DNA of 64,000 nucleotides, from NCBI RefSeq assembly GCF_004761865.1, contig NZ_SJDM01000005.1, forward strand, positions 124,001 to 188,000, written 5' to 3'. Below are positions 27,832 through 36,506 of this stretch, piece after piece. The notes beneath the pieces are model-generated. The model was not told the DNA's origin and did not search any database. It saw only the letters and a list, made by a program, of their open reading frames with translations. This DNA comes from Crenalkalicoccus roseus (GTDB lineage: Bacteria > Pseudomonadota > Alphaproteobacteria > Acetobacterales > Acetobacteraceae). Both the position numbers and the translations under genes were made by a program. Every line of letters starts with the position of its first letter. Within the stretch, counting starts at the first letter, position 1.

Positions 27832-28809
27832 ATGAGGCTCTGCATCTTCGGCGCCGGCGCCATCGGCGGCCTCATGGCCGCGAGGCTGGCGCAGAAGGGC
27901 GATGTGGACGTCACCGTCATCGCCCGCGGCCCGCACCTCGCGGCGATGCAGGCGAACGGCCTGAGGCTGCTCGGCGAGGGCGGGGAGATCGTGGTCCGCC
28001 CCCGCGCCGTCGCCAGCGCGGAGGAGGCGGGGCCACAGGACTATGTGGTGGTCACGCTGAAGGCCCATTCCCTGCCCGCCGCGGCGCGGCAGATGCAGCC
28101 GCTGCTCGGGCCGGAGACCGCCATCGTCGCGGCGGTGAACGGCATTCCCTGGTGGTATTTCTACAAGCTGCCGGGACCGTTCGAGGGCCGCCGCGTGAGG
28201 AGCGTGGACCCGGACGGCAGCGTCTGGGACCTGCTGCACCCTTCCCGCGTCATCGGCTGCATCGTCTATCCGGCGGCGGAGGTCACGGCCCCGGGCGTGA
28301 TCGAGCACACCTACGGCGACCGCTTCACCCTCGGCGAGCCGGATGGCAGCCGCAGCGAGCGCGCGAGCCGCCTTTCCGCCGCCCTGGTCGCCGCCGGCTT
28401 CAAGGCTCCCGTGCGGCCCAGGATCCGCGACGAGCTGTGGGTGAAGCTCTGGGGCAACATGGCCTTCAACCCGCTCTCGGCGCTGACCACGGCGACGCTC
28501 GACCTCATCACCGGCGATCCCGAGCTGCGCGCGGTCTGCCGGGAGATGATGCTGGAAGGCCAGGCGGTCGCGGAGCGGCTCGGCGTGCGCTTCGCCATAG
28601 ACGTGGACAAGCGCATCGCCGGCGGCGCCGAGGTGGGGGCGCACAGGACCTCGATGCTGCAGGATCTGGAGCGCGGCCGGCCGATGGAGGTGGACGCGCT
28701 GCTCGGCAGCGTGGTCGAGCTGGCGGAGATGGTGGAGGTGCCGGCGCCGACCTGCCGCACCGTGCTTGCCCTGCTGCGCGCCCGCGCGCGGCTCGCCGGC
28801 TGCTACTGA
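27832..28809 (+). CDS. 2-dehydropantoate 2-reductase family protein
   Basis: A 325-aa ketopantoate reductase-fold protein: FGAGAIGGLMAARLA binds NADPH, LKAHSLPAAA is the conserved Lys strand, and ELWVKLWGNMAFNPLSALT contains the catalytic Lys. GAHRTSMLQDLERGRPMEVDALLGSVVE is typical of the C-terminal domain. PanE makes pantoate for CoA synthesis, but several paralogues of this fold act on other 2-keto acids. AGGAGG (27821-27826) precedes the ATG, next to the ligase stop. Confidence 0.88.
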   Translation: MRLCIFGAGAIGGLMAARLAQKGDVDVTVIARGPHLAAMQANGLRLLGEGGEIVVRPRAVASAEEAGPQDYVVVTLKAHSLPAAARQMQPLLGPETAIVAAVNGIPWWYFYKLPGPFEGRRVRSVDPDGSVWDLLHPSRVIGCIVYPAAEVTAPGVIEHTYGDRFTLGEPDGSRSERASRLSAALVAAGFKAPVRPRIRDELWVKLWGNMAFNPLSALTTATLDLITGDPELRAVCREMMLEGQAVAERLGVRFAIDVDKRIAGGAEVGAHRTSMLQDLERGRPMEVDALLGSVVELAEMVEVPAPTCRTVLALLRARARLAGCY

Positions 28810-28930
28810 GGCGGCACGGGGCGGGGTTGCCGCTGCCCCCACATGCCCGCATTCTCCCGCCGCCGGCCGAGGGGGAGCCTCGCGGGGCGCGGCCGAAGCG
28901 GCGAAATCCATTCTGCGCGATAAGGGGACC

Positions 28931-29512
28931 ATGATGGTGACGCGTTCGAGCTTCCTTGCTCTCCTGGGCGCGCTGGCGCTTGGCGGCTGCGGCCGGATCA
29001 TGGCGGCCGATCCCGCCAGGCCGAGCGCGACCCTGCCGCCGGATGCGATGACAGGTGCCGGCGACCCGCTGCGCTCGGCCATCGCCGCGACTGCGGCCGA
29101 TTTCAGCAACCCGGCACGGCTGGCCGGGCGGCCGGCGGAGGCGGCGCAGGCCCTGGCGCAGATGGAGTATCTGGCGGTGGAGCTGCCCGGCAATCCGACG
29201 CTGCTCACCGCCATGCCCACCCTACCGGTCCAGCTTGCCGAGGCGCGGCGGGAATGGCGTGCCGCCCTCGGCATCCCGCCCCAGGCGCCGCCGCAGATGG
29301 TGATCGACTCCCTCTACGCCTCGGCGCGCAGCCTTCACGCCGGACGGCGGGAGGAGGCGGCCGCGGCGCTGCCATCCGGCCTGTTCACGCCGGGCGGCGC
29401 CGCGACCCTGGAGCGGCTGGCGGCGCTCCCGCCCCTGCCGCGGACCAACGCCGCCGCCGTGGCCGCCTCGCAGGCCGAGCGTCAGGGACTCGAGTTCAGG
29501 CCCGCCCTCTGA
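28931..29512 (+). CDS. Putative lipoprotein, first of two tandem paralogues
   Basis: A 193-aa protein of unknown function with a lipoprotein signal peptide ending in ALGGCG. The mature part is Ala-rich and helical. It shares DPLRxAxxATAAxF, AGRPAEAAQAxAQxEYLA, LPSxxFxPGG and spacing with the next gene, so the two arose by duplication. Two adjacent ATGs (28931, 28934) are possible. The stop overlaps the next ATG by one base (TGATG). Envelope localisation follows from the lipobox; no function is assigned. Confidence 0.75.
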   Translation: MMVTRSSFLALLGALALGGCGRIMAADPARPSATLPPDAMTGAGDPLRSAIAATAADFSNPARLAGRPAEAAQALAQMEYLAVELPGNPTLLTAMPTLPVQLAEARREWRAALGIPPQAPPQMVIDSLYASARSLHAGRREEAAAALPSGLFTPGGAATLERLAALPPLPRTNAAAVAASQAERQGLEFRPAL

Positions 29513-30144
29513 TGCGTCGGCGCGGGCTGCCGCTGCTCCTCCTGCTTGCCGCGGCAGGCTGCGCCGAGATGACGCGGCCACCGCCCCCGCCACCGCCCGC
29601 CGGGCTCGTGGGAGTCGCGCCGGATCCGCTGCGGGCAGCGCTGTCCGCCACCGCCGCGGCCTTCGCCGAGGCCGGCGCCGGTCTGGCCGGCCGCCCGGCC
29701 GAGGCGGCGCAGGCGGTGGCGCAGCTCGAATACCTTGCCGCGACCCTGCCGGAGGAGCCTCGCCACCGCTTCGTCGCCGAGAGGGCCGGGCAGGATCTGC
29801 TCCTGGCACGGCAGGAGGTGCGCGACGCGCTCGGGGTGGCCGAGGAGGCGCAGCCGATGGCGGTGGTGCGCGCGCTGCTCGCCGCCGCGGCGGCGCTGCG
29901 GGCGGGGGATGGCGCGGCCGCCGCCCGTGCCCTGCCGTCGCCGATGTTCCGGCCCGGTGGCGAGGCGAGCGTGCGCCGCCTCGGCCTGCTCGGGCCGCTG
30001 CCCCAGGCAGGGCTTGCCACGGCGGCCGCAGCGCAGGCCCTGGCGCGGGCGGACGCCATGGGCCTCGCCGACCGGGCGCGCCTGCCGGAGGTGACGCTCG
30101 GCGTCGGCACCGTCACCACGGCGCCGGCCGGCCTCGGCTACTGA
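29512..30144 (+). CDS. Putative lipoprotein, second of two tandem paralogues
   Basis: A 210-aa putative lipoprotein with signal LLLLLAAAGC followed by a Pro run (seven P) and an Ala-rich helical body. It resembles the preceding protein over most of its length (AGRPAEAAQAVAQLEYLAATLP; LPSPMFRPGGEASVRRL). Translation is coupled by the TGATG overlap. It is convergent with the PHA synthase gene. Function unknown. Confidence 0.75.
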   Translation: MRRRGLPLLLLLAAAGCAEMTRPPPPPPPAGLVGVAPDPLRAALSATAAAFAEAGAGLAGRPAEAAQAVAQLEYLAATLPEEPRHRFVAERAGQDLLLARQEVRDALGVAEEAQPMAVVRALLAAAAALRAGDGAAAARALPSPMFRPGGEASVRRLGLLGPLPQAGLATAAAAQALARADAMGLADRARLPEVTLGVGTVTTAPAGLGY

Positions 30145-30259
30145 TACCGGCTGCGGCCTGCGGCCCGCCGCCAATGCGGCGAGCCGAGCGAAGCGCTGGC
30201 GCCGGGACGCGACGTGGGAGGCTCCGCCTCACGGGCCCGCCGTCCGGCGGCTTCGTGCC

Positions 30260-32062
30260 TCAATCCGTCGCCATCACCCTGACATAGCTGCCGGGCGCGT
30301 CCTCGATCGGGGTCAGGCCGCCATCGCCGGGGATGCGGGCAGGCACGCGCTCGGGTGCGAGGGCGGAGACCCAGCGCTGCCAGTCCGGCCACCAGGAGCC
30401 CGCGATCTCCGTCGCGCCGCGGAACCACTCCTCGGGGTCGGGCGGCAGGGCCTCGTTCACCCAGTAGCTGTACTTCCCGCTCTCGGGAGGGTTGACCACG
30501 CCCGCGATGTGGCCGGAGGCGGCGAGGACGAAGCGCACCGGCCCGGCGTAGATCTGCGTGGCGCGGTAGGTGCTCTTCCAGGGCGCGATGTGGTCCTCCC
30601 GCGTCGAGATCAGGTAGCTCGGCACCTTGATCTTGCGCAGGTCTATCTTCACGCCCAGCAGCTCGATCGCGCCCGGCTTCACCAGGTCGTTCTGCTGGTA
30701 CATGCGGCGCAGGTAGAAGCTGTGCATCCGTGCCGGCATGCGCGTGGAGTCGTCGTTCCAGTAGAGCAGGTCGAAGGGGAAGGGCTCCTGCCCCAGGAGG
30801 TAGTTGTTGACGACGAAAGACCAGATCAGGTCGTTGGCGCGCAGCATGTTGAAGGTGGTCGCCATCTCCGCCCCCTCCAGGTAGCCGCGCTTCTGCATCC
30901 TCTCCTCGAGGGCGCGGAGCTGCTCCTCGTCTATGAAGACGCCGAGCTCCCCGGCCTCCTCGAAGTCCACCATGGTGACGAAGTAGGTGGCGGAGCGGAT
31001 GCGGTTGTCCCGCTTCGCCGCCATGTGGGCCAGCGTCGTCGCCAGCAGCGTGCCGCCGAGGCAGTAGCCGATGGCGTTCACCTGCCGCTCCCCGGTCGCC
31101 TTCTCGATGGCGTCGAGGGCGTCGTAGACGCCTTCCTTCATGTAGTCGTCGAAGCCCTTCTCGGCCAGCCGCGCGTCCGGGTTCACCCAGGAGACCATGA
31201 ACACGGTGTGGCCCTGCTCGACGGCCCAGCGCACGAAGGAATTCCGCGGCCGGAGGTCCAGGATGTAGAACTTGTTGATCCAGGGCGGGAAGATGACCAG
31301 CGGGCGCTTCAGCACCGTCTCGGTGCTCGGGTTGTACTGGATGAGCTGCATCAGGTCGTTCTGGTACACGACCTTGCCCGGCGTGACGGCGATGTTCTCC
31401 CCCACCTTGAACTTGCTGTCGTCGGTCATGCGGATGCGGAGCTGGCCCTTGCCGCGCTCCAGGTCCGCCAGCAGGTTGGAGAGGCCCTTCAGCAGGTTCT
31501 CACCCCCGGTCTCCGCCGTCTTGCGCAGCACCTCGGGGTTGGTGAGCAGGAAGTTGGACGGGCTCATCGCATCCACGAACTGGCGCGTGTAGAAATCCAC
31601 CTTCTGCGCCGTCTTGGGATCGAGGCCATCCACCCCACTGACCACGTTCTGGAAGTAGCGGGCGGAGAGCAGGTAGGACTGCTTGATGAAGTCGAACACC
31701 TCGTTCTCGCGCCAGGCCTCGTCCTTGAAGCGCCGGTCGCGCGGATCCTCGGCGATCACGGGTTCGACCTGCGCGCCCATCATCCGCCGGGCGGTGTTCT
31801 GCCAGAGCGTGAGGTAGTCCTGCCAGAAGCCGATCTGCGCCTGCATCAGCCGCGCCGGGTCGCTCATCAGCCGCGTGGTCATCTCGAGGAAGGCGCCCCC
31901 GATGTTCAGGGGATCCATGTCGCTGCCCTGCTCGGCCTGGCGCTTCAGGAAGTCGTTGACGATGCGCTGTCCCCGCTCGGCGACCTCCGCCATGGTGCGG
32001 GTGACGAGGCCCGGATCGGGGAGCCGGAAATGGGTGGGGTCGGGCGGGCTGTTGTCGGCCAT
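30260..32062 (-). CDS. phaC: Class I poly(3-hydroxyalkanoate) synthase
   Basis: A 600-aa PhaC that polymerises (R)-3-hydroxyacyl-CoA into storage polyester at the granule surface. The lipase-like box GYCLGG carries the nucleophile C334, the acid is in STREDHIAPW and the His in ASGHIAGVVNPP. Length and the N-terminal domain (QIGFWQDYLTLWQNTARRMMG) fit class I. The ATG at 32062 (MADNSPPD) is preferred over an upstream in-frame start because GAAAGGG lies 6-12 nt ahead. No phaA, phaB or phaR is adjacent. Confidence 0.95.
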   Translation of the reverse strand: MADNSPPDPTHFRLPDPGLVTRTMAEVAERGQRIVNDFLKRQAEQGSDMDPLNIGGAFLEMTTRLMSDPARLMQAQIGFWQDYLTLWQNTARRMMGAQVEPVIAEDPRDRRFKDEAWRENEVFDFIKQSYLLSARYFQNVVSGVDGLDPKTAQKVDFYTRQFVDAMSPSNFLLTNPEVLRKTAETGGENLLKGLSNLLADLERGKGQLRIRMTDDSKFKVGENIAVTPGKVVYQNDLMQLIQYNPSTETVLKRPLVIFPPWINKFYILDLRPRNSFVRWAVEQGHTVFMVSWVNPDARLAEKGFDDYMKEGVYDALDAIEKATGERQVNAIGYCLGGTLLATTLAHMAAKRDNRIRSATYFVTMVDFEEAGELGVFIDEEQLRALEERMQKRGYLEGAEMATTFNMLRANDLIWSFVVNNYLLGQEPFPFDLLYWNDDSTRMPARMHSFYLRRMYQQNDLVKPGAIELLGVKIDLRKIKVPSYLISTREDHIAPWKSTYRATQIYAGPVRFVLAASGHIAGVVNPPESGKYSYWVNEALPPDPEEWFRGATEIAGSWWPDWQRWVSALAPERVPARIPGDGGLTPIEDAPGSYVRVMATD

Positions 32063-32231
32063 GCGGCGTCCCTTTCGCGCTGCGCGCGCTCCTTCTGCCT
32101 GCTGCGCCAGCGGGCGCTTTCCTCCGCGGCTTCCTCCCAACGCCGATCGGGCTGCCGCGTTGGCACCGCGCGATCTTTCGGGGCGGCGGCTTCCGGGCTA
32201 ACCCTGCGCGGACGGGAAAGGATGCCGGAAC

Positions 32232-32864
32232 ATGGGCTGGAAGCGCCTGATGGGCAGGGCAGGACTCCTCGGCCGGCACCGTAAAGAGCGGACGGGGGGC
32301 GATCAAGCGGCCCTCGCCGTGCTGCTCTGTCTGGCGCTGGGCGGCTGCGCGGTGCCGCGGGAGGTGAACCCGGTCTGGATCGCGCGCGAGGTCACCGGCC
32401 TCACGGATCGCGAGCGCCCGCCACCGCCGGGCCTTGATCGGCCCTTCCCGAACCTGGCCAGCGTGCCGCCCCGCCCCGAGCCACCTCCTGCCGCGGTACG
32501 CGAGGGGATCACCGCCGGGCTTGCCGCCGACCGGGCCGGCGCTCGGGATCCGCTGGCGCTCGGAACGGCGTTGGGCGGCAGGGGCGCCGCGGCCGCGGTA
32601 CCCGGCTTTCCGCCGGTTCCGGCTCGGCCACCACCGCCCCCCGCCCTGGCTGCGGCGCCGCGGGTGCCCTGGACCGACGCGCCGGCGCCGCGCCACGGCC
32701 CCGAGCCGGTGCGGGCCACGCCCGGCGAGGCGCCGCCCGAACCCCTGCCGGAGCCGGGCGCGGAGCCCGCGCCGCCGCCGCCTGAACTGCTCGCTCCGCT
32801 ACCGGGTGCCGCGCCGCCGCCGCCACCGCCGGCGGAGCTGCTCGCGCCGCCTCGCACCCGCTGA
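32232..32864 (+). CDS. Proline-rich putative lipoprotein
   Basis: A 210-aa protein with a hydrophobic segment and lipobox LALGGC at about residues 33-38, then PREVNPVWIAREVTGLTDRE and PFPNLASVPPRPEPP, a motif style seen in envelope proteins of Acetobacteraceae. The remaining 130 residues are Pro/Ala-rich with few charged clusters, so it is probably a disordered periplasmic stalk. The 30-residue polar N-terminus before the hydrophobic segment is long for a signal peptide, and an in-frame later start may be used. Function unknown. Confidence 0.65.
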   Translation: MGWKRLMGRAGLLGRHRKERTGGDQAALAVLLCLALGGCAVPREVNPVWIAREVTGLTDRERPPPPGLDRPFPNLASVPPRPEPPPAAVREGITAGLAADRAGARDPLALGTALGGRGAAAAVPGFPPVPARPPPPPALAAAPRVPWTDAPAPRHGPEPVRATPGEAPPEPLPEPGAEPAPPPPELLAPLPGAAPPPPPPAELLAPPRTR

Positions 32865-32884
32865 GCGGCTCGGCTATACGGAAC

Positions 32885-32904
32885 GGCCCGCCGCCCGGCG
32901 GGCC
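32885..32904. other. 9-bp inverted repeat between lipoprotein and aminotransferase genes
   Basis: GGCCCGCCG-CC-CGGCGGGCC forms a strong hairpin 20 bp after the lipoprotein stop and 21 bp before the aminotransferase ATG. No T-tract follows. It may end the upstream transcript or structure the 5' leader of the next operon. Confidence 0.4.
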
Positions 32905-32925
32905 ACGCATGATCGGATCCGCGCC

Positions 32926-34146
32926 ATGACCGAGGAATTCCACCGCATCCGGCGCCTGCCGCCCTACGTCTTCGCCGAGGTGAATGCCGCCAAGGCGCGG
33001 GCGCGCGCGGCCGGGGAGGACATCGTGGACCTCGGCATGGGCAACCCGGACAGCCCGACGCCGCCGCACATCGTCGCCAAGCTGGTCGAGGCGGTGCAGG
33101 ACCCGCGCACCCACCGCTACTCCATGTCCAAGGGCATTCCCGGGCTGCGCCGGGCGCTGGCGGGCTACTACGCCCGCCGCTTCGGGGTGGCGCTCGATCC
33201 GGAGACGGAGGTGGTCGCCACCCTCGGCAGCAAGGAGGGGCTGGCCAACCTCGCCCAGGCCATCGCCTCGCCCGGCGACACCATCCTGGTGCCCAACCCG
33301 TCCTATCCGATCCACCAGTTCGGCTTCATCATCGCCGGCGCTTCGGTGCGCTCCATCCCCTACACGCCGGACGAGGAAATGCTGCGGGCGATGGACCGGG
33401 CGGTGCGGCATTCCGTGCCGAAGCCGACCGCCGTGATCGTCAACTTCCCCTCCAACCCGACGGCGCTGCTCGCCGATCTCGACTTCTACCGCGAGCTGGT
33501 CGCCTTCTGCCGCCGGCACGGGCTGTTCATCCTCTCCGACCTCGCCTATGCCGAGCTCTACTTCGGCGACAAGGTACCGCCCTCGGTGCTCGAGGTGCCT
33601 GGGGCGAAGGATGTGGCGGTCGAGTTCACCTCCATGTCCAAGACCTACAACATGCCGGGCTGGCGCATCGGCTTCGCCGCCGGCAATCCGCGGCTGATCG
33701 CGGCGCTGGCGCGGGTGAAGTCCTACCTCGACTACGGCGCCTTCACCCCGATCCAGGTCGCCGCCGCCGCCGCGCTGAACGGGCCGCAGGACAGCATCGA
33801 GGAGATGCGCCGCCTCTATCGCGAGCGGCGGGACCTGCTGGTGAAGGGGTTGCGCGCCGCCGGGTGGGAGGTACCCTCGCCGGAAGGCTCGATGTTCGTC
33901 TGGGCGCCGATCCCGGAGCGGTTCCGCGACCTCGGCAGCGTGGAGTTCAGCAAGCTGCTGCTCGCCAGGGCCAAGGTCGCCGTCGCGCCCGGCCTCGGCT
34001 TCGGCGAGCATGGCGACGGGCATGTGCGCATCGCGCTGGTCGAGAACGCGCACCGCATCCGGCAGGCGCTGCGCGGCATCCGCGCCTTCCTGCAGGGCGA
34101 CAATCTGGGGCCCGCCCTCGCCGAGAAGGAGCTCGCCAAGGCATGA
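32926..34146 (+). CDS. Class I/II aminotransferase, AlaC-like
   Basis: A 406-aa fold-type I PLP aminotransferase. GMGNPDSPTP, NFPSNPTA (binds PLP O3'), DLAYAELYF and SMSKTYNMPGWRIGF with the Schiff-base Lys are all present. The sequence style is that of the AlaC/YfdZ glutamate-pyruvate aminotransferases and LL-diaminopimelate aminotransferase relatives. It overlaps the homoserine dehydrogenase gene by 4 bp (ATGA); this coupling with the aspartate pathway is common in Alphaproteobacteria. Alanine synthesis is the leading guess. Confidence 0.9.
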   Translation: MTEEFHRIRRLPPYVFAEVNAAKARARAAGEDIVDLGMGNPDSPTPPHIVAKLVEAVQDPRTHRYSMSKGIPGLRRALAGYYARRFGVALDPETEVVATLGSKEGLANLAQAIASPGDTILVPNPSYPIHQFGFIIAGASVRSIPYTPDEEMLRAMDRAVRHSVPKPTAVIVNFPSNPTALLADLDFYRELVAFCRRHGLFILSDLAYAELYFGDKVPPSVLEVPGAKDVAVEFTSMSKTYNMPGWRIGFAAGNPRLIAALARVKSYLDYGAFTPIQVAAAAALNGPQDSIEEMRRLYRERRDLLVKGLRAAGWEVPSPEGSMFVWAPIPERFRDLGSVEFSKLLLARAKVAVAPGLGFGEHGDGHVRIALVENAHRIRQALRGIRAFLQGDNLGPALAEKELAKA

Positions 34147-35435
34147 CCCGCCCGCTTGCCGTCGCGCTCGCCGGCCTCGGCACGGTCGGCATCGGCGTGC
34201 TGAGGCTGCTGCGCGACAATGCGGAGCTGGTCGCGGCGCGCGCCGGGCGGCCGATCGCCGTCACCGCTGTCTCGGCGCGGGACCGCGCCCGCGACCGCGG
34301 CGTCAGCCTCTCCGGCCTGCGCTGGTACGACGATCCGGTGGCGCTCGCCGCCGATCCCAAGGTGGACGTGGTGGTCGAGCTGATCGGCGGCAGCGAGGGG
34401 CCGGCGCGTGCGCTGGTGGAGCGGGCGCTCGCCGCCGGCAAGCCGGTGGTCACCGCCAACAAGGCGCTGCTTGCGGTGCACGGCGCGGCGATCGCCGAGC
34501 TGGCCGAACGCCATGGCGCGCCGCTCGGCTTCGAGGCCGCAGTCGCCGGCGGCATCCCCGCCATCAAGGCGATCCGCGAGGGGCTCGCCGCCAACCGGCT
34601 GCACCGGGTGGCCGGCATCCTCAACGGCACCTGCAACTACATCCTGACCACCATGCGCACCGAGCGGCGGGAGTTCGGCGAGGTGCTGGCTGAGGCGCAG
34701 AAGCTCGGCTACGCCGAGGCCGATCCCTCCTTCGACATCGACGGCGTGGATGCCGCGCACAAGCTGGCGATCCTCGCCGCCCTTGCCTTCGGCCGGCCGG
34801 TGGAGTTCGGCGCCGTGCATGTCGAGGGCATCCGCGAGGTCACCGCCCTCGACATCGCGCTGGCCGAGGAACTCGGCTACCGCATCAAGCTGCTCGGCAT
34901 CGCCAAGCGCGAGGAGGCGGGCATCTCGACCCGCGTGCACCCCTGCATGGTGCCGGCCTCGGCGCCCATCGCCCGGGTGGACGGCGTGTTCAACGCCGTG
35001 GTGGCGGAGGGCGACTTCGTCGGCCGGGTGGTGCTGGAGGGGCGCGGCGCCGGCGCCGGACCGACCGCGAGCGCGGTGGTGGCCGATCTGATCGACCTCG
35101 CCCGTGGGCGGCACACGCCGGTCTGGGGCGCGGGCAACGGGGCGCTCGACCCGTCGCCGGCCCTGCCGATGGACCGGCACGTGGGGGCCTACTACCTGCG
35201 GCTGATGGTGGTGGACCGGCCGGGGGTGATCGCCGACGTCACCGGCGTGCTGCGCGACCATGCGATCAGCCTCGAATCCATGCTGCAGCGCGGCCGCGCG
35301 CCGGGCGAGGCGGTGCCGGTGGTGCTGGTCACCCATGATTGCGAGGAGGCGGCGATGCGCGCCGCGCTGGCGCGCATCGAGGCGCTGGAGGCGGTGCTGG
35401 AGAAGCCGGCGCTGATCCGCATCGAGCCGCTGTGA
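34143..35435 (+). CDS. hom: Homoserine dehydrogenase
   Basis: A 430-aa enzyme reducing aspartate semialdehyde to homoserine for threonine and methionine synthesis. It has the N-terminal GLGTVGIGVLRLL Rossmann motif, VTANKALLA, the central GILNGTCNYILTTM and EAQKLGYAEADPSFDIDG signatures with catalytic Lys/Asp nearby, and a C-terminal ACT domain (about 350-430: YYLRLMVVDRPGVIADVTGVL) that usually senses threonine. Its start overlaps the upstream stop. It is followed by glpX after 68 bp. Confidence 0.96.
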   Translation: MTRPLAVALAGLGTVGIGVLRLLRDNAELVAARAGRPIAVTAVSARDRARDRGVSLSGLRWYDDPVALAADPKVDVVVELIGGSEGPARALVERALAAGKPVVTANKALLAVHGAAIAELAERHGAPLGFEAAVAGGIPAIKAIREGLAANRLHRVAGILNGTCNYILTTMRTERREFGEVLAEAQKLGYAEADPSFDIDGVDAAHKLAILAALAFGRPVEFGAVHVEGIREVTALDIALAEELGYRIKLLGIAKREEAGISTRVHPCMVPASAPIARVDGVFNAVVAEGDFVGRVVLEGRGAGAGPTASAVVADLIDLARGRHTPVWGAGNGALDPSPALPMDRHVGAYYLRLMVVDRPGVIADVTGVLRDHAISLESMLQRGRAPGEAVPVVLVTHDCEEAAMRAALARIEALEAVLEKPALIRIEPL

Positions 35436-35503
35436 GGCGCCCCCGCCGCTTCCGCGACGCGGCGGCGGCGGTGTAGTCTGGCGTCCGACGGACGGAGGCA
35501 GCG

Positions 35504-36499
35504 ATGGCGGAGTTCGACCCCAAATCGGGCATGGTGATGGACCGCAACCTGGCGCTGGAGCTGGTGCGGGTCACCGAGGCCGCGGCGCTGGCGGCGAGCC
35601 GCTGGATGGGGCGCGGCGACAAGAACGCGGCCGACGGCGCCGCCGTGGAGGCGATGCGCAAGGCTTTCGACACGGTGCAGATCTCCGGCACCGTGGTGAT
35701 CGGCGAGGGCGAGATGGACGAGGCGCCGATGCTCTACATCGGCGAGAAGGTCGGCGCCGGCGGGCCGGAGGCGGACATCGCCGTGGACCCGCTGGAGGGC
35801 ACCTCCATCACCGCCAAGGGCGGGCCGAACGCCATGGCGGTGGTGGCGCTCGCGCCCCGCGGCGGCTTCCTGCACGCGCCCGACATCTACATGGACAAGA
35901 TCGCGGTCGGCCCCAACCTGCCCGAGGGCGTGGTGGACCTCGACGAGACAGTGGAGCGCAACCTGCGAGAGCTGGCCAAGGCGAAGAAGCGCGACGTCTC
36001 CGACCTCGTCGTCTGCATCCTCGATCGCGACCGGCACAAGGAGCTGATCAAGCAATGCCGCGCCGCTGGTGCGCGCATCATGCTGATCCCGGACGGCGAC
36101 GTGGCCGGCGTGGTCGCCACCACACAGCCCGACACTGGCGTGGATATCTATCTCGGCTCCGGCGGCGCGCCGGAGGGCGTGCTCGCCGCCGCGGCGCTGC
36201 GCTGCACGGGCGGGCAGATGCAGGGCCGGCTGCTGTTCGAGAACGAGGATCAGATCGCGCGCGCGCGCGACATGGGCATCGCCGACCCGAAGCGCAAGTA
36301 CGGCCTGCTCGACATGGCGAAGGGAGAGGTGATGTTCGCCGCCACCGGCGTGACCGGCGGGCCGATGCTGAGCGGCGTGCGCCGCTTCGGCAACGGCGCG
36401 CGGACCCATTCCATCGTCATGCGCTCCAAATCCGGCACCGTCCGCTACATCGAGGCGCACCACAACTTCACGCTGAAGCCGGCCGCCTTTGTCGCCTGA
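35504..36499 (+). CDS. glpX: Fructose-1,6-bisphosphatase class II
   Basis: A 331-aa GlpX hydrolysing fructose 1,6-bisphosphate in gluconeogenesis (some members also use sedoheptulose bisphosphate). VIGEGEMDEAPMLYIGE and DIAVDPLEGTS contain the metal ligands; GSGGAPEGVLAAAALRC is the substrate-phosphate segment. GGAGG lies just before the ATG. The hom-glpX-recJ order is common in Rhodospirillales and Rhizobiales. Confidence 0.96.
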   Translation: MAEFDPKSGMVMDRNLALELVRVTEAAALAASRWMGRGDKNAADGAAVEAMRKAFDTVQISGTVVIGEGEMDEAPMLYIGEKVGAGGPEADIAVDPLEGTSITAKGGPNAMAVVALAPRGGFLHAPDIYMDKIAVGPNLPEGVVDLDETVERNLRELAKAKKRDVSDLVVCILDRDRHKELIKQCRAAGARIMLIPDGDVAGVVATTQPDTGVDIYLGSGGAPEGVLAAAALRCTGGQMQGRLLFENEDQIARARDMGIADPKRKYGLLDMAKGEVMFAATGVTGGPMLSGVRRFGNGARTHSIVMRSKSGTVRYIEAHHNFTLKPAAFVA

Positions 36500-36506
36500 T
36501 GCGCTG

